Under the pieces are notes generated by a model that saw nothing but the letters and a program-made list of their open reading frames with translations, was not told the origin of the DNA and did no database searches. The position numbers were made by a program, and so were the translations under genes. A stretch of 64,000 nucleotides of DNA from Panacagrimonas sp052387695 (GTDB lineage Bacteria > Pseudomonadota > Gammaproteobacteria > Nevskiales > Nevskiaceae), in contig JBQTIX010000047.1 of NCBI GenBank assembly GCA_052387695.1, positions 140,496 through 204,495 of the forward strand. Direction: 5' to 3'. This document shows, one piece after another, positions 48,819-57,838 of this stretch (within the stretch, counting starts at the first letter, position 1; every line of letters starts with the position of its first letter).

Positions 48819-49694
48819 ATGAGTGCTGAAGCGGAAACGCCGGACAGCAGGAAGGGGGTCGCAGACGCGGCCCCGGTCGGCCAACATGCGAAAGTCACCG
48901 AAGCGTCGAACGCGACCCTGCACCTGGCGGGCGCGGACGAATTGCTGAAACGTGGCCTCATGGTGGTGGCCGGCAAAACCATCGTCGGAACCCTGCGCTA
49001 CGAGCGCCCCGCCTGGGTCTTCGATCCACGCCGGATCAAGGACTGCACCATCGGCGCGTTCACGCTGATCAATGGTCTGGCCACCACCAGCCTGTATCGC
49101 TGCGTCATCGGCCGCTACGGCCAGATCGGTGAGGGCGTCATTCTCGGACCACCCGAACATCCACAGGACTGGTTCAGCAGCCACCCGTTCACCTTCACCC
49201 GCCCCGAAGAGCTGCCGAACATGTACCGCCTCCCGGATTTCGAGCGGCTGGCGCCCGACGGAACAGAAGCGGTGCACTACACGCGGACCGTGCCGGCGGA
49301 GACCTATATCGGTCACGAGGGCTATGTCGGCGCCGGATCCTTCGTCAGCCGCGGCGTTCGCATTGGCGACGGCGCGGTGGTCGGTGCGTGCAGCGTGGTC
49401 ACGCGCGACGTGCCCGATTACGCCATCGCCGTGGGTTCGCCCGCGCGAGTCGTGCGGCTGCGCTTTGCCGACCATCTGGTGGAGCGTTTCATCAAACTCC
49501 AGTGGTGGCGATACGATCTGGCGCCGTTCAAGCATCAGGTGGATTTTTCCAGGGCCGAGGCGACCCTGGCGTTCTTCGAGGAAAAGCTGGCGCTGGGCGA
49601 ACTGGTGGAGTTGCGGCCCGATGCCTTCGAGTTGGCCCGCGACGGCGACGGCTTCAAGCTCACCCGTCTTGTCGAGCCGCTATTCTTCGCCTGA
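48819..49694 (+). CDS. Left-handed beta-helix (hexapeptide) acyltransferase
   Basis: A 291-residue protein starting MSAEAETPDS (ATG 48819). The central part has hexapeptide-repeat strands typical of LbH acyltransferases (IKDCTIGAFTLINGLATTSLYRCVIGRYGQIGEGVILG and YIGHEGYVGAGSFVSRGVRIGDGAVVGACSVVTRDVPDYAIAVGSPARVVR). The His in FSSHPF may be catalytic. Such enzymes acetylate sugars, amines or antibiotics. First gene of a five-gene operon, 14 bp before the exporter gene, so it may modify the exported or synthesised molecule. The substrate is unknown. Confidence 0.82.
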   Translation: MSAEAETPDSRKGVADAAPVGQHAKVTEASNATLHLAGADELLKRGLMVVAGKTIVGTLRYERPAWVFDPRRIKDCTIGAFTLINGLATTSLYRCVIGRYGQIGEGVILGPPEHPQDWFSSHPFTFTRPEELPNMYRLPDFERLAPDGTEAVHYTRTVPAETYIGHEGYVGAGSFVSRGVRIGDGAVVGACSVVTRDVPDYAIAVGSPARVVRLRFADHLVERFIKLQWWRYDLAPFKHQVDFSRAEATLAFFEEKLALGELVELRPDAFELARDGDGFKLTRLVEPLFFA

Positions 49695-49708
49695 CGCCCT
49701 CTCCCAGG

Positions 49709-52075
49709 ATGACTTTCCGCGTGTTCGTCTCGCGCTATCGCAGATTTCCCGAACCCGCCTCCGTCACGCTCGTCGCCGACGGTGTAGTCGCACTGAGCGC
49801 CACCGCGGGCGCTGCGCCCGTGCGTATCAGCCAGTCCGACCTGGCGCTGGCTCGCCTGTTTGACGGTTCGCGCGACGCCGCTGCAATAAGGGCTGCGGCC
49901 CGGGACCAGTTGGGCCTGGACGTCAATCCCGACCGCCTCGAAGGCCTGGCTGCGGAACTCTCCATCCTGGGACTCCTGCGGCCTGGCAGTCATGAGCCGG
50001 TGCCGGTGTCCGTGCAATCCGACGACGAGGCGCGCCTGCTCGGCTGGATCGGGCCAGGCAAGACCCAGCCGCAGATTCCCGCCGATGCCGCCTTGCCGCC
50101 ATCGACCGTCGCCGGCTCGCGACACAGCCCCGGCTTTCTCGGCAGCCTGATGGGGCTGGTGAGTGGTCAACGCGGTCAGGCCAATCGCCTGGGGTTACAT
50201 CTGCCGGCAGCGCCGTTCATTGCGCTCGGCCGCTTGCTGATCTGGCCGATGAGGTCCCGCCTCGCGTTCTCGCTGTTCGCGGCAATGTTCGTCGGCGCGC
50301 TGTTTGCGGTCGCAGCTCACCATCTCGACTGGGTGCGCCACGGCGCCGGACTGGTGCGTGGCGGCCACTGGATCCTGCCCTTGGTGATTGCCGCGCTGCT
50401 TGCCAACCTGTTTTCTGCGGCAGCACGGGCCGCCACCATCGCGCAATACACGCCGGAGTCGCCGGCGGTAGGTCTGCTGTTTGCGCGACCGCTACGCCTG
50501 CCACGGCTGTTCGTCGATACTTCCGGCGCCGCGGAGCGCGCGCGGCGGGTCGATCGCCTGCGGGTGGTGGGCAGCGGGCTGGTCGGCCTTGCCGCGCTGG
50601 TGGTTCTGTCGGTGCTGGGCTGGTTTCTTTACGGCGAAACGCTCCCCGCGGTGGGACAGCAGGCGGTGGCGACGGCAGCGGTCAGCGTGGTGCTGCTGGT
50701 GCTGCGACTCAATCCCCTGGCGCTCTACGAAGGTCACTACCTGATCGCGCACAAGCTCGGCCATCCGGACCTGCGTGCGCAGGCCTGGAGCGCGCTCTTC
50801 AAGTTCGATCGCCCCTGGCTGATCGCGACCCGCAGAATCCCGCGCCACACCCTGCTGATCTATGCGGTCCTGGTGGCCGCGTTCGCGGTCCTGCTGGTGG
50901 TGATGATGTTCGTGTTCTTGGGCGACTGGCTGATGCGGCGCTTCGGCGGAGTGGGGTTCATCCTGTTCGTCGGTATCCTGGTCCTGACCTTGCGCACGCA
51001 ATACGTCCGTACCGGCACCGCGCGCGATCCGCTGGGGCGGCCCAGGTCCCCCCCTTGGCGCCCGAAGCGCAAACATTGGATCGTGGCCGGCGCTGCACTG
51101 GTCGTCGCTCTTATCCCTTATCACTACGAACCGGGCGGCGCGTTCGTGGTGCTGCCTGGAGAGCGTGCCGACGTGCTCGCACTGGTCGGCGGTGACGTGC
51201 GCGAGTTGCATGCGCGCGAAGGTGACCAGGTCAGCGCAGGCCAGGTGCTGGTGAAACTCGACGACACCCGACTGCGTGCGGAACTGGCGGTTGCGGAGGC
51301 AAGGCACGCGCGGCTCGAAGCCGATCTCGCGCTGATCAGGAAGGGCCTTCGATCCGAGGCCGTCGAAGTGGCACGCGAGCACTGGCTGACCGCGGAACGC
51401 ACGGCGCGGTTTGCCGACGCCGAGGCGCAGCGCGCGCGGACCGCGTTCCGGGGTCGCGACGTGAGCGCCTACACCCACGATCTGGCTCAGGGCGCTGCCG
51501 ACGTCGCGCGCCAGGGGGCGCTGGTGGCCCGCCGCGCGCTGGAGCTGGCATCGAGTCCCGTGCAGCAGGAAAAGATCGCCGCGGCCGAGGCGGCCATCGC
51601 CCAGGCCCAGGCCGAGGTCGGCTTCCGTCGCCAGAGACTGGAGCACGCCGAGATTCGCGCTCCCATCACGGGCCGCGTGCTGGCGGCGCGACTGCACTAC
51701 GCGCTCGGCGACGTGCTCGACCGCGGTGAGGCGCTGGCCCGGATCGAGAATCGTGATCGCGTGGTGGCCGAGGTGACGGTGGCGGAAGCCGATGTGTCGC
51801 GCCTGAGTCTCGACGGCCCGGGTTCGGTCAAGCCCTGGGCGTTTGCGGGTCGCGCGTTCGATGCGCGCGTGCAGAGCATCGCGCCCTCGGCTGAGGACAG
51901 CGACGCGGGCCGGGTCGTGCGCGTGCAGCTTGCGATCGACGACCCTGACGCGTTGCTGCTCAGCGGCATGACCGGTCAGGCGAAGATCGATGGCGGCTGG
52001 CAACCGACGGTCCTGGTTTTTACCCGCGCGCTGCTGCGCTTCCTGTTCGTCAGAGCCTGGTCATGGATTCCCTAG
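49709..52075 (+). CDS. PqqD-like / degenerate M50 / HlyD fusion protein (probable exporter part)
   Basis: A 788-residue multidomain protein starting MTFRVFVSRYRR (ATG 49709); a longer frame from 49388 is a shadow. Residues 1-90 resemble a PqqD-like winged domain. Residues ~170-450 have several membrane segments resembling site-2 protease (M50) modules, with RLPRLFVDTSGA and NPLALYEGHYLIAHKLGHPDLRAQAW. The zinc motif HExxH is replaced by SAAARAAT (residues 236-243), so no protease activity is expected. From about residue 475 there is a HlyD-type adaptor: biotinyl-lipoyl VREGDQVSAGQ-like, coiled coil, then IRAPITGRVLAARL. Related fusions export ribosomally made peptides. The C-terminus overlaps the next gene by 13 bp. 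Confidence 0.78.
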   Translation: MTFRVFVSRYRRFPEPASVTLVADGVVALSATAGAAPVRISQSDLALARLFDGSRDAAAIRAAARDQLGLDVNPDRLEGLAAELSILGLLRPGSHEPVPVSVQSDDEARLLGWIGPGKTQPQIPADAALPPSTVAGSRHSPGFLGSLMGLVSGQRGQANRLGLHLPAAPFIALGRLLIWPMRSRLAFSLFAAMFVGALFAVAAHHLDWVRHGAGLVRGGHWILPLVIAALLANLFSAAARAATIAQYTPESPAVGLLFARPLRLPRLFVDTSGAAERARRVDRLRVVGSGLVGLAALVVLSVLGWFLYGETLPAVGQQAVATAAVSVVLLVLRLNPLALYEGHYLIAHKLGHPDLRAQAWSALFKFDRPWLIATRRIPRHTLLIYAVLVAAFAVLLVVMMFVFLGDWLMRRFGGVGFILFVGILVLTLRTQYVRTGTARDPLGRPRSPPWRPKRKHWIVAGAALVVALIPYHYEPGGAFVVLPGERADVLALVGGDVRELHAREGDQVSAGQVLVKLDDTRLRAELAVAEARHARLEADLALIRKGLRSEAVEVAREHWLTAERTARFADAEAQRARTAFRGRDVSAYTHDLAQGAADVARQGALVARRALELASSPVQQEKIAAAEAAIAQAQAEVGFRRQRLEHAEIRAPITGRVLAARLHYALGDVLDRGEALARIENRDRVVAEVTVAEADVSRLSLDGPGSVKPWAFAGRAFDARVQSIAPSAEDSDAGRVVRVQLAIDDPDALLLSGMTGQAKIDGGWQPTVLVFTRALLRFLFVRAWSWIP

Positions 52076-53544
52076 GTCTGCCCCCCGGCCCGCCGCTGCG
52101 CGAGCAGGATTTCCGACTGCTCGCCCCGAGCGGCTTCGGCGACGGCTGGAACCACTATGCGCACAGCATGGCCTGGTTCCAGGACCGGTTGTACGTGGGC
52201 ACCTCGCGCGCCAACGTGGCCTCGCTGCGGGTCAATTATCCGGTACCCGCAGTGTCGCCCTGGCCGGTGGAATGCCCGGACGATCTCGACGACATCGACC
52301 GCCGCTCGCAGATCTGGGAATACACGCCGGAAACGGATCACTGGGAGATGGTCTATCAGGCGCCCTTCGTGCCGCGCAAGGGCGGCGGCACGATTTCGCA
52401 CTTCATCAGTTATCGCGGCATGTCGGTGTATCGCGGCCTGTCGGACGATGCGCCCTGCCTGTATGTCTCCACCTGGTCGCCGGTTCGCGCGGGGGACGCG
52501 CAGTTGTTGCGGTCGGAAGACGGCCGTCGGTTCGAAATGGTCGCGCGCCCGGGTTGGGGATCGGCGGTGCGCTCGTTCCGATCCCTGCAGCCGTTCAGGG
52601 GCCGCGTACACACCAGCCCAACCTCCTCCGGCGTGAAGACCGGTTTCATTTCCGACAGCCTGGGCTCGGACGCCAGCATCTACGCCGCAGACGATCCGCA
52701 GCGGGGGCCGTGGGTCACGGTCAACGAGGTGGGTTTCGGCAACCCGGCCAATCTCACCGTGTTCGAGATGGAGGTGTTCGATAACCGCCTTTACGCCGGT
52801 ACCGTGAACGCCCAGACCGGGGCGGAGTTGTGGAAGTCGCCCGGTGGCACGCCACCCTACGAATGGAAGCCGGTGGTGACGCACGGCGGCGGTCGCGGCC
52901 CGCTCTCGGAAGGCGTGGGCGCGATGTGCGAGTTCCGCGGCGCCCTGTACGTGAGCCTGGGCGTGCTCAATGGCGGGTATCACCGGTCGATGAAGGTGGG
53001 GCCCTCCGCGGCCGAGTTGATCCGTGTCTGGCCGGACGACAGCTGGGAACTCATCATGGGCGAGTCACGCATCACGCCGCAGGGCGCACGCTATCCGCTC
53101 TCGGGGTACTCGGCGGGTTTCGACAATCTGTTCAACGGCTACGTCTGGCGCATGAGCGTGCACGAGGGGTACCTCTACGCCGGCACCTTCAACTGGGCCA
53201 ATCTGCTGCCCTACCTGCCGATGCACGTCTGGCCGGAAGACGCGCATGCCCTGGTCCATCGCTGGACCCTGTCCTACCTGCTGCGCAACTACGGCGGTTG
53301 CGAGTTGTGGCGCACCGGCGACGGCGAGCGCTGGGAGCCGGTATCGCGCTCCGGTCTCGGCAACAAGTACAACTGGGGCATCCGCAACTTCGCCTCAACC
53401 AAGCACGGCCTGTTCGTCGGCACCACCAATCCCTTCGGACCGACGATCGCGGTCAACCGCGACGGCAAGTGGCAGTACGTCCAGAACCCGCGTGGCGGTT
53501 GTGAAATCTGGCTGGGCAAGCGCGGCGCCGGGGCCGCCGCGTGA
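52063..53544 (+). CDS. Hypothetical propeller-like protein
   Basis: A 493-residue soluble protein of unknown family. It shows repeated blocks of the type YxGTxxxxxGxELWKSPG, LYVGTSRANVASL, LYAGTVNAQTGAELWKS, LYAGTFNWANLLPYL and FVGTTNPFGP, spaced like blades of a beta-propeller. No signal peptide or membrane segment is visible. Overlaps the exporter gene by 13 bp and the sulfotransferase gene by 4 bp, so it is translationally coupled to both. A binding, scaffold or enzyme role on the operon's product is possible. No closer function can be given. Confidence 0.72.
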   Translation: MDSLGLPPGPPLREQDFRLLAPSGFGDGWNHYAHSMAWFQDRLYVGTSRANVASLRVNYPVPAVSPWPVECPDDLDDIDRRSQIWEYTPETDHWEMVYQAPFVPRKGGGTISHFISYRGMSVYRGLSDDAPCLYVSTWSPVRAGDAQLLRSEDGRRFEMVARPGWGSAVRSFRSLQPFRGRVHTSPTSSGVKTGFISDSLGSDASIYAADDPQRGPWVTVNEVGFGNPANLTVFEMEVFDNRLYAGTVNAQTGAELWKSPGGTPPYEWKPVVTHGGGRGPLSEGVGAMCEFRGALYVSLGVLNGGYHRSMKVGPSAAELIRVWPDDSWELIMGESRITPQGARYPLSGYSAGFDNLFNGYVWRMSVHEGYLYAGTFNWANLLPYLPMHVWPEDAHALVHRWTLSYLLRNYGGCELWRTGDGERWEPVSRSGLGNKYNWGIRNFASTKHGLFVGTTNPFGPTIAVNRDGKWQYVQNPRGGCEIWLGKRGAGAAA

Positions 53545-54455
53545 GCAGGACCGAACCGGCCTGCCTGATTCTCGCGGCGCCTTTTTCCGGTGCGCCGGTG
53601 CTGGCCGCGATGCTCGGCCGTCATCCCGACCTGCGCGCGCTGCCGGAACTCAATCTCGGCATGGCGCCGACCGTCAACGAGCTGCTGCATCTGTACGACT
53701 ACAGCCAGAGTCCGATTGCGGATGGCCTGCTGCGCGCCATCGCAAGCCTGCAATCTGGCCGCCGTGACGACCCCGGTATCGACGACGCGCGCGCCTGGTT
53801 GTCGGCAAACAGGGACTGGAGCACCGCGCAGTTGCTGCAGTCGCTGGTGAGCGCGGCCGCTCCGCGCGGGGTCGTGGTGTACGACGCCGACTCGGTGCTG
53901 CGGCCGATCGAACTGCTGCGCCTGGTGGACGCGGTGCAGGACGCGCCGATCATTCACCTTGTGCGTCACCCCTGGAGCCAGGGCGTGGTGGCAGTGGACC
54001 GGCTTGCCGATCATCTCTACCTCGCGCCGGACTTCAAGGACCACGCGCTGTCGCCGCCGGGTCTCGATCCCCAACTCGCCTGGCTGCGGGCCAATCTCAA
54101 CATCGAGCGCTGGGTTCGAAGCACGCGGCCGGAGCGGGTGCTGCGCCTGAGCTGGGAGCGACTCATCGGCAATCCCGAGGCGACACTGGGCGAGCTTTGT
54201 ATAGGGCTCGGTCTGCGCTTCGACGACTCCATCGCCGACGCGATGGTGCAATACGAGGACTGGGAGTTCTGGGGCTATGGGTCGCAGGCCGCGCCCTACG
54301 GACTCGATGCCGAAGCGCTGGAACCGATCGCCGAGCCGGTGCTCGACCTCGCGTTCGGCGCGCCCAGACTCGATGGGAGCCTGCCCTGGCGGCGGGACGG
54401 CGCCGGGTTTGCGCCGGAAGTGTCCAAGCTCGCAACCGGATTCGGATACGCATGA
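53541..54455 (+). CDS. Sulfotransferase-family protein
   Basis: A 304-residue PAPS-dependent sulfotransferase-like protein. The 5'-phosphosulfate loop region appears near the N-terminus as CLILAAPFSGAPVLAAMLGRHPDLRALPEL, in place of the usual PRSGTT-like loop. The 3'-phosphate motif is IIHLVRHPWSQGVVAVDR. LRLSWERLIGNPEATLGELC is typical of the C-terminal part. It would put a sulfate group on a hydroxyl or amine. Start overlaps the propeller-like gene and stop overlaps the next start (ATGA). The degenerate first loop leaves some doubt about activity. Confidence 0.75.
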   Translation: MSRTEPACLILAAPFSGAPVLAAMLGRHPDLRALPELNLGMAPTVNELLHLYDYSQSPIADGLLRAIASLQSGRRDDPGIDDARAWLSANRDWSTAQLLQSLVSAAAPRGVVVYDADSVLRPIELLRLVDAVQDAPIIHLVRHPWSQGVVAVDRLADHLYLAPDFKDHALSPPGLDPQLAWLRANLNIERWVRSTRPERVLRLSWERLIGNPEATLGELCIGLGLRFDDSIADAMVQYEDWEFWGYGSQAAPYGLDAEALEPIAEPVLDLAFGAPRLDGSLPWRRDGAGFAPEVSKLATGFGYA

Positions 54456-56788
54456 CAAAGAAAACAGACGGCGGCAATGCGCCCATCTTCGCGGGCCTGA
54501 AGCTCCTGGAACTGGGCGACAGCTTCGCCGCCGCAACCTGCGGAAAGATGTTTGCAGGTTTCGGCGCCAGCGTGTGTCGCCTGCGTCGCTCCCCTGATGG
54601 CGTGGCGATGACGCCGCAGGAACACGCCTGGTTCAACACGGCGAAGCTCGAACTCGGTGCTGGCGTGTCCGACGATGCGCTTCGAGCGCGGATCGAAGCC
54701 CTTTTCGATGCAGCCGATGTGGTTCTGGACGGCTGGGGTATCGATGCCCTGTCGGACCTTGGTTTCAGCGCCGACGTCGTCGCGACGCGCTGGCCGTATC
54801 TGATCCTGTGCCAGGTCACGCCCTTCGGCCAGACCGGGCCGCACCGCGCGTTTGCCGCCGACGATCTGACGCTCTACGCGATGTCCGGCCTGATGAATTC
54901 CACCGGAGCGCCCACGCGCGCACCGCTCAATGCCGGTTGGAAGCTGGCCAGCGTCAACGCCGGCCTGAACGCCTTCGTCGCCTGCGGCATGGCCCTGCTG
55001 CGACGCGAACGCGACGGTCGCGGAGACATCATCGACCTGTCCATCCAGGAGACCGCGCTCGACAGTTATGAGGTCGCTCTGACCGAGTACCTGTTTCACG
55101 GCAAGAACGCGCGCCGCAACGGCGACGAGCACGGCCTGGTGCCCTGGCGCACCTATCCGTGCAAGGACGGCGAGGCCACCATCGTCGGCGGGCCGATGCG
55201 ACACTGGGCCGCAGCAAGTGCGATGTTCGACGATGCACGGGTCAGCGAGCCGCCGTACAACCTCATCGGCGGCCGCATCCAGCATCGGCGTGAGTTCGAG
55301 GCCCTGATCCGCCCCTGGCTGCTGGAGCGCACGCGCGCCGAACTGCTGGAAGTGGGGCAGGGGCATCGTCTCGCCTGGGGTTACGTGGCCTCGATCCAGG
55401 AGGCGTTTGCTTTTTCGCAGTTCAATGCACGCGGATTTTTTGTCGATCAGGAAGCGCCGGGACTCGGACCGGTGCGGATGCCAGGCGCGCTTTTTCGCAG
55501 CGGCAACTTTGTCTGGCAGGACCGGCCGGCGCCTGCTCAGACCACGGACGAACTGCCACCCGCCTGGAGTGACTCGCCGCGGCCGCGCGCCACGCCGACG
55601 GGGGCGACGCGCAAGGCGCCACTGGCCGGCATCAAGGTGCTCGACTTCACCCACGATTGGGCCGGGCCGCACGCTACCCGCGTGCTTGCTGACTTCGGCG
55701 CGGACGTGATCAAGATCGAGTTCCCGAAGCGGCTCGACATCTCGCGCGGCGGACACAAGCACCTGATCGATGAGCACGCGCGTTTCTGGCACCTGCATCG
55801 GGGCAAGCGCTCGCTGACCCTGGACCTGAAGAATCCCGCTCATCTGCAACTCTGCGAGAAGCTGATCGCCGATGCCGACGTGGTGATCGAGAACTCGCGG
55901 CCGGGTGTGATGGCCGAACTGGGGCTGTCACCCGAGCGGCTGCGCCGGATCAATCCGCGCCTCGTGCATATGGCGTTGTCGGGCTTCGGCGCGGATGGGC
56001 CGCTTGCGCATTACGGGGGTTACGGCGCGGGCCTGGAAAGCCTGTCCGGCATGCAGTGGCTGACCGGTTACGCGGAGGGCGAGCCACACTACCGCGTGCG
56101 CGAAGCAGACGTGCTCAACGGCGTGGTGCCCGCGGGCGCCGTCTGCGCCGCGTTGTGGCAGCGAGAAATCACCGGGCTGGGTCAGCACATCGACTTCTCC
56201 GAAGCCGAGGGCTGCGCCTGGTATGTCGGCGAGCAGTTTCTGCGGGCGTCGCTGGAGGGTCGCGACCCGTCGGTGGTGGGCAATCGCAGCACGCATCACG
56301 CGCCGCAGGGTTGTTATCGCTGCGCCGGCCAGGATCGCTGGTTGGTCCTGAGCGTGCACGATGACGTGCAGTGGCAGAGGCTCGCGATGGAGATTGGCGA
56401 AACGGCGCGGGATGCTGCGTTCGATACGCTGGCCGGACGTCAGGCCGCGCACGACCGCATCGACGAGTTGCTGACGGATTGGTTGAGCGCTCAGCCAGCC
56501 GACGCGGCGATGCATCGCTTGCAGGCGCTGGGCATCGCCGCCGGATGCGTGTTCGACCCAGCGAGTCTGGCGGCCGATCCGCATCTGGCGGAACGTCGCT
56601 GGTTTCTCGAACGGGGCAGCGAGGGACGCTTCCCCGGCACCCCGTTCTCGTTCCGCGCCGACGGCTTCATTTGGCGAGCGCGCGGCCCGCGCCTGGGCGA
56701 GTACAACGCCGAGATATTCGCCGCGCTGGCGCCGGGAACGCCGTTGCCGGACCTCTCCGCGGACTCCATCGGTACCGCTTACGAGTAG
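54452..56788 (+). CDS. Two-domain CaiB/BaiF-family CoA-transferase-like protein
   Basis: A 778-residue protein (ATG 54452) made of two family III CoA-transferase units. The first runs from FAGLKLLELGDSFAAATCGKM to about residue 400, the second from LAGIKVLDFTHDWAGPHATRVLADFGADVIKIEFPK. Members activate acids as CoA thioesters or isomerise acyl-CoA. At the position of the catalytic Asp, domain 1 has IQET and domain 2 has SEAEG, so Glu replaces Asp twice. The last gene of the five-gene operon. A longer frame from 54197 is a shadow. Its substrate and activity are uncertain. Confidence 0.82.
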   Translation: MTKKTDGGNAPIFAGLKLLELGDSFAAATCGKMFAGFGASVCRLRRSPDGVAMTPQEHAWFNTAKLELGAGVSDDALRARIEALFDAADVVLDGWGIDALSDLGFSADVVATRWPYLILCQVTPFGQTGPHRAFAADDLTLYAMSGLMNSTGAPTRAPLNAGWKLASVNAGLNAFVACGMALLRRERDGRGDIIDLSIQETALDSYEVALTEYLFHGKNARRNGDEHGLVPWRTYPCKDGEATIVGGPMRHWAAASAMFDDARVSEPPYNLIGGRIQHRREFEALIRPWLLERTRAELLEVGQGHRLAWGYVASIQEAFAFSQFNARGFFVDQEAPGLGPVRMPGALFRSGNFVWQDRPAPAQTTDELPPAWSDSPRPRATPTGATRKAPLAGIKVLDFTHDWAGPHATRVLADFGADVIKIEFPKRLDISRGGHKHLIDEHARFWHLHRGKRSLTLDLKNPAHLQLCEKLIADADVVIENSRPGVMAELGLSPERLRRINPRLVHMALSGFGADGPLAHYGGYGAGLESLSGMQWLTGYAEGEPHYRVREADVLNGVVPAGAVCAALWQREITGLGQHIDFSEAEGCAWYVGEQFLRASLEGRDPSVVGNRSTHHAPQGCYRCAGQDRWLVLSVHDDVQWQRLAMEIGETARDAAFDTLAGRQAAHDRIDELLTDWLSAQPADAAMHRLQALGIAAGCVFDPASLAADPHLAERRWFLERGSEGRFPGTPFSFRADGFIWRARGPRLGEYNAEIFAALAPGTPLPDLSADSIGTAYE

Positions 56789-56809
56789 CGGCTCGCGGTC
56801 CCGAACCGG

Positions 56810-57586
56810 TTACTTCTCGACGAACGCGCGCTCGATCACGTAATCGCCCGGCGTGCCGATGTGCGGCGAGATGTGGAAGCCGCGGCGATCCAGCAGCGCA
56901 GCGGTGTCCTTGAGCATCGCCGGCGAGCCACAGAGCATGGCGCGATCCGTTTCCGGATTGAGGTCGGGCAGGCCGATGTCGCGCGTGAGCTTGCCGCTAT
57001 CGAACAGCTCGGTCAGCCGGCCGTTGTTGCGGAACGGCTCGCGCGTCGCGGTCGGGTAATAGATCAGCTTGTTGCTGACCTCGTCGCCGAGAATCTCGTG
57101 CTTGGGCAGGTCTTCGGTCAGGTAATCGTGGTACGCAAAGTCGTCCACCTGGCGCACACCGTGGATCAGTACCACCTTCTCGAAGCGCTCGTAGGTTTCG
57201 GGATCTTTCACGAGGCTCAGAAACGGCGCGAGGCCGGTCCCGGTGGCGAGCATGTAAAGGTGCTTGCCCGGTTTGAGGTCATGCAGGATCAGGGTGCCGG
57301 TAGGCTTGCGCGAGACCAACACGTCGTCGCCGACCTTGATGTGCTGCAAGCGCGAAGTCAGCGGTCCGTTCTCGACCTTGATGCTGAAGAACTCCAGCGT
57401 CTCCTCGTAGTTGGCGCTGGCGATGCTATAGGCCCGCAGCAGCGGCCGGCCATCGACAGCTAAACCCATCATCACGAAGTGCCCGTTCTCGAAGCGCAAT
57501 GCAGGATCGCGTGTGGTGGTGAACGAGAACAGCGTGTCGTTCCAGTGACGGACGCTCAAGACTTTTTCGGTACCGATGGCAGCCAC
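56810..57586 (-). CDS. fpr: Ferredoxin--NADP+ reductase
   Basis: A 258-residue Fpr-type flavoenzyme that exchanges electrons between NADPH and ferredoxin/flavodoxin. Starting at GTG 57586 (GGAG about 9 bases upstream) gives the known Fpr start pattern VLSVRHWNDTLFSFTTTR. FAD binding is in LRAYSIASANYEE and the NADP part in LATGTGLAPFLSLV and HGVRQVDDFAY. The C-terminus ends in Y-VIERAFVEK. A TTG at 57601 is the alternative start. It could serve the CYP153 ferredoxin, but it is usually an oxidative-stress or housekeeping gene. Confidence 0.92.
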   Translation of the reverse strand: MAAIGTEKVLSVRHWNDTLFSFTTTRDPALRFENGHFVMMGLAVDGRPLLRAYSIASANYEETLEFFSIKVENGPLTSRLQHIKVGDDVLVSRKPTGTLILHDLKPGKHLYMLATGTGLAPFLSLVKDPETYERFEKVVLIHGVRQVDDFAYHDYLTEDLPKHEILGDEVSNKLIYYPTATREPFRNNGRLTELFDSGKLTRDIGLPDLNPETDRAMLCGSPAMLKDTAALLDRRGFHISPHIGTPGDYVIERAFVEK

Positions 57587-57615
57587 GATTGACGTCTCCA
57601 AGAAATATGAACAAC

Positions 57616-57641
57616 CGTAGGGCGCGTGCGTGCACCCTACG
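57616..57641. repeat. Hairpin upstream of fpr
   Basis: CGTAGGG and CCCTACG form the arms of a 26-bp imperfect palindrome around a GC-rich loop, 30 bp upstream of the fpr start on the minus strand. It resembles the short REP-like GTAGGG/CCCTAC hairpins common in such genomes. Confidence 0.5.
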
Positions 57642-57665
57642 TGCTGCCTCTCCCCAGGGGAAGGT

Positions 57666-57824
57666 CTGCACAGGTTTAATCCGGCTCGTAGGTCGGGTTC
57701 AAGCCGAAGGCGGAACCGACGCGGCGCGCGATCAATGAAGGGCGCCTGTCGGATCCGACCGCGAACAGCATGCGGGCTTGATCCGACCTACACCCGACCT
57801 CCCGATGATTCCGGACCTGTGCAG
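57666..57824. repeat. 160-bp foldback (MITE/REP-like) repeat, copy A
   Basis: The ends are perfect 9-bp inverted repeats CTGCACAGG / CCTGTGCAG. Inside, GTAGGTCGG (57688) and CCGACCTAC (57783) form a second pair. It lies directly downstream of aspC on the minus strand and is clearly related to the copy at 60971-61130. Confidence 0.8.
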
Positions 57825-57838
57825 CGAGTCCCTAGAGC

